This document shows positions 20,954-22,174 of a stretch of 22,174 nt of DNA, piece by piece. Position numbers and translations under genes: made by a program. Positions within the stretch are counted from its first letter, which is position 1. Each line of letters starts with the position of its first letter. The DNA lies in the IMG/VR virus record IMGVR_UViG_3300042673_001958, positions 1-22,174 of that record, one strand, 5' to 3'. Origin of the DNA: a virus. Under the pieces are notes generated by a model. That model did no database searches. It had not been told where the DNA came from and was given only the letters and a program-made list of their open reading frames with translations.

Positions 20954-21011
20954 ATTTGTGAAAACGCGAATTGATTTGTGAAAAAGCAATTGTGGTGCAA
21001 AAAAGATGTTG
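20954..21011. repeat. Three tandem ~19-20-nt repeats upstream of a promoter
   Basis: Copy 1 is ATTTGTGAAAACGCGAATTG (20954-20973). Copy 2 is ATTTGTGAAAAAGCAATTG (20974-20992). A degenerate third, TGGTGCAAAAAAGATGTTG (20993-21011), runs into the -35 element. Each has a TGTGAAAA-like core and ends in TTG. The spacing of about two helical turns per unit puts the cores on one face of DNA, as for cooperative operators. Confidence 0.65.
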
Positions 21012-21037
21012 CGCCCAAGTAAAATCATGATACCATG
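21010..21037 (+). promoter_or_regulatory. Promoter candidate for the beta-rich virion gene
   Basis: TTGCGC (21010-21015), 16-nt spacer, TACCAT (21032-21037), with TG at 21029-21030 one base before the -10, i.e. an extended -10. It abuts the tandem repeats, so a repeat-binding regulator would sit directly at the -35. Confidence 0.5.
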
Positions 21038-21071
21038 AACTTCAACCACTCTCTCTTACTAGAGGTTTATC

Positions 21072-21647
21072 ATGGCATACGACATCACTAATGCTCTTCT
21101 TCAGGTTACCGATCGCGTCGGCACTTCGATTGCTGACCCTGTTCCCGCGCCTGCGGCAGGTAGCACGATTCTTTATACCACTCCGCAGGGTTTTGTTGCG
21201 CAGCAGTCGGCTGCGACTTGGTATCTCGACAAGCCTGTGTCGGTTGCCTTTAGCGGCGCGGGAACTCTGACGGGTACGGTTTCGTATGTGAGCCTTCTCG
21301 CTGCGCCGTTCACGATCCCCAACACGGTTGAGAGCGACAGCAGCACGACGACGACCTACTGCGCCGACATCAACTTTGGCTTCACCTTTACGGGTGCGAC
21401 CGCTGCTAGCGCGGGCTTCTATGTGCAGGCTGTTCTTTCGACGGGGGCGACTGCCGACTTCTTCATTGCGGCTAACGGCAGCACGGCGACTACGGGTACG
21501 GCTGTGATTCGTTGGTGGTTCTCGGATGTGAGCGGCACCACGGTTGACTTCAAGTTCAAGAAGATTGCTTCGGGCGACACGCTGACTGTGGTGCAGGCAT
21601 CTACGCAGCCTCGTTACGCGCTTATTCGCCGCGACTTCTCTGCCTAA
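21072..21647 (+). CDS. Beta-rich Thr/Ala/Gly protein, candidate abundant virion/decoration protein (191 aa)
   Basis: GAGG (21062-21065) lies 6 nt before the ATG, behind a dedicated promoter region, and a strong stem-loop follows. The protein is rich in Thr, Ala, Ser and Gly with alternating strands (GTLTGTVSYVSLLAAPF, INFGFTFTGATAASAGFYV, GTTVDFKFKKIASGDTLTVV) and a single Cys, typical of capsid decoration or tail-fibre-tip sandwich domains. Codon choice resembles that of the capsid gene (repeated ACG-GGT, CTT, TCG), suggesting high expression. No family is recognised. Having its own promoter and terminator sets it apart from the operon-embedded structural genes. Confidence 0.85.
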   Translation: MAYDITNALLQVTDRVGTSIADPVPAPAAGSTILYTTPQGFVAQQSAATWYLDKPVSVAFSGAGTLTGTVSYVSLLAAPFTIPNTVESDSSTTTTYCADINFGFTFTGATAASAGFYVQAVLSTGATADFFIAANGSTATTGTAVIRWWFSDVSGTTVDFKFKKIASGDTLTVVQASTQPRYALIRRDFSA

Positions 21648-21648
21648 A

Positions 21649-21662
21649 CGCAATCGATTGCG
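21649..21662. repeat. Palindrome CGCAATCGATTGCG (copy 4), intergenic
   Basis: Perfect 14-bp palindrome beginning 1 nt after the stop codon at 21647, before the stem-loop at 21671-21713. It shares its TAA(A)CGCAATCGATTGCGC context with copy 3. Confidence 0.75.
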
Positions 21663-21670
21663 CCTGCGTA

Positions 21671-21713
21671 ACGCTTGCATGGAGTAACGAAATAGGTTAC
21701 TTTGTGCGAGCGT
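21671..21713 (+). terminator. Rho-independent terminator-like stem-loop
   Basis: ACGCTTGCA (21671-21679) pairs with TGCGAGCGT (21705-21713) with one G-U pair. Inside, AGTAAC (21683-21688) pairs with GTTACT (21696-21701) around a GAAATAG loop. A T-rich tail, TTCACCTTTT, follows. It lies between the beta-rich gene and the next gene and probably ends the former's transcript. Confidence 0.7.
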
Positions 21714-21733
21714 TTCACCTTTTGGAGGACAGA

Positions 21734-22174
21734 ATGAGTATGCGTCGCTTGATTGAAAGTTTGGACAATGCAATTTATGAGGCCTACGGTCGCAACAAGC
21801 AGAAAAAGGTCAACACCAAGAACAAAGAGGACTTGGCCACATACAAGACTGGAAAGTCAAGTGTTGAGGCCGCAGATAAAGCGACTGAAGACGCAAAAGT
21901 GGTCTTTGATGACGCAGTGAAGCAATACAAAGATGGGTATCTTTCGATTACCGACAGTTTTCAAGACTTTGATTTCGATGATTTGAGCAAAGAGGATTTC
22001 AAGGCTATTGATAGTGCCTTCGACAAACTGAATAAGTTGTCAAAAAAAGTGAACGATCCTTACTATTCCTTTCTGGATGCGGCTTCGGAATCTGATGAGG
22101 CTTTTAGAAATGCATTCAACCCGACTCTCCGTTCCACAAGTCGTCCTTCTCAATACAGCAAGTATTACAAATAC
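21734..22174 (+). CDS. Unknown protein with LIE leader, 3'-truncated by window edge
   Basis: The frame is open from ATG 21734 to the last base (147 codons), so the gene continues outside. GGAGGA (21724-21729) is 4 nt upstream. It begins MSMRRLIESLDNAIYE: two Args, then L-I-E ending at residue 8, then I-Y-E ending at 16, again the leader pattern seen in other unknowns here. The rest is charged, Lys/Asp-rich and helical (SSVEAADKATEDAKVVFDDA, SDEAFRNAF), and the visible end is Ser/Tyr-rich. No family is recognised. A candidate internal head protein by leader only. Confidence 0.8.
   Translation, partial: MSMRRLIESLDNAIYEAYGRNKQKKVNTKNKEDLATYKTGKSSVEAADKATEDAKVVFDDAVKQYKDGYLSITDSFQDFDFDDLSKEDFKAIDSAFDKLNKLSKKVNDPYYSFLDAASESDEAFRNAFNPTLRSTSRPSQYSKYYKY

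Larger units (their letters stand above)
20846..21071. promoter_or_regulatory. 226-nt non-coding regulatory island
   Basis: This is the longest gene-free gap in the window. It holds, left to right: structured sequence behind the PAP2 stop (CTCGTCAA at 20825-20832 can pair with TTGACGAG at 20871-20878), a minus-strand terminator (20911-20944), tandem ~19-20-nt repeats (20954-21011), a promoter candidate (21010-21037) and a GAGG ribosome site for the gene at 21072. I see no open reading frame of note in it. Confidence 0.75.

Noticed and set aside
20954-21011. The tandem repeats as a replication origin (iterons)
   Set aside because: Only about three copies, one degenerate, no adjacent initiator gene or long AT-rich unwinding element, and they abut a promoter, so an operator is more likely.
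1-22174. tRNA genes, CRISPR array, integrase, transposase or homing endonuclease
   Set aside because: None seen by reading both strands; the short palindromes are dispersed, not an array with spacers.

Overview
The window is a stretch of a tailed-phage genome. It encodes the head, neck and contractile-tail structural module of a T4-superfamily myovirus. The recognisable proteins are a gp20-like portal, a gp21-like (S80) prohead protease fused to a coiled-coil scaffold, a gp23-like major capsid protein, a gp13-like neck protein, a contractile tail sheath and two gp19-like tail-tube proteins. All 30 genes I accept lie on the + strand. They are tightly packed, often with ATGA, GTGA or TTGA stop/start overlaps. 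Base composition is roughly balanced. Gene order (portal, core proteins, protease/scaffold, capsid, neck, sheath, tube) differs from T4 itself, so this is a distant T4 relative. The host cannot be named from the sequence.

Layout: 1-4978 is the prohead assembly block (portal, two core-type unknowns, a small basic protein, protease-scaffold fusion). 4981-6564 is the major capsid gene, followed by a stem-loop. 6670-13350 holds connector and neck genes mixed with small unknown proteins. 13378-17690 holds sheath, a beta-rich unknown and two tandem tube genes. 17687-20845 is an accessory block with good sigma70-like promoters, including a one-TM coiled-coil protein, several conserved unknowns and an intact-looking PAP2 phosphatase. 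20846-21071 is a non-coding regulatory island with tandem repeats, a minus-strand terminator and a promoter. 21072-21647 is a beta-rich, Thr/Ala-rich candidate virion protein with its own promoter and terminator. 21734 to the end is a truncated unknown. No tRNA, CRISPR array, integrase or insertion sequence was seen.

How the parts work together: the portal nucleates a prohead built of capsid protein around the scaffold, the protease domain matures it, the neck proteins close the head, and the sheath/tube pair forms the contractile tail. The most interesting pattern is that many otherwise unrelated unknown proteins begin with a short leader ending in (L)-x-E within the first 6-13 residues, usually after basic residues. 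This resembles the T4 capsid-targeting leader that gp21 cleaves. It suggests a set of internal head proteins co-packaged with the DNA.

Two genome-scale signals also stand out. By eye, the palindromic tetranucleotides AGCT and ACGT are absent and CCGG occurs only three times in 22 kb. A 12-bp palindrome, GCAATCGATTGC, occurs four times exactly plus three one-base variants, several of them in gene junctions.
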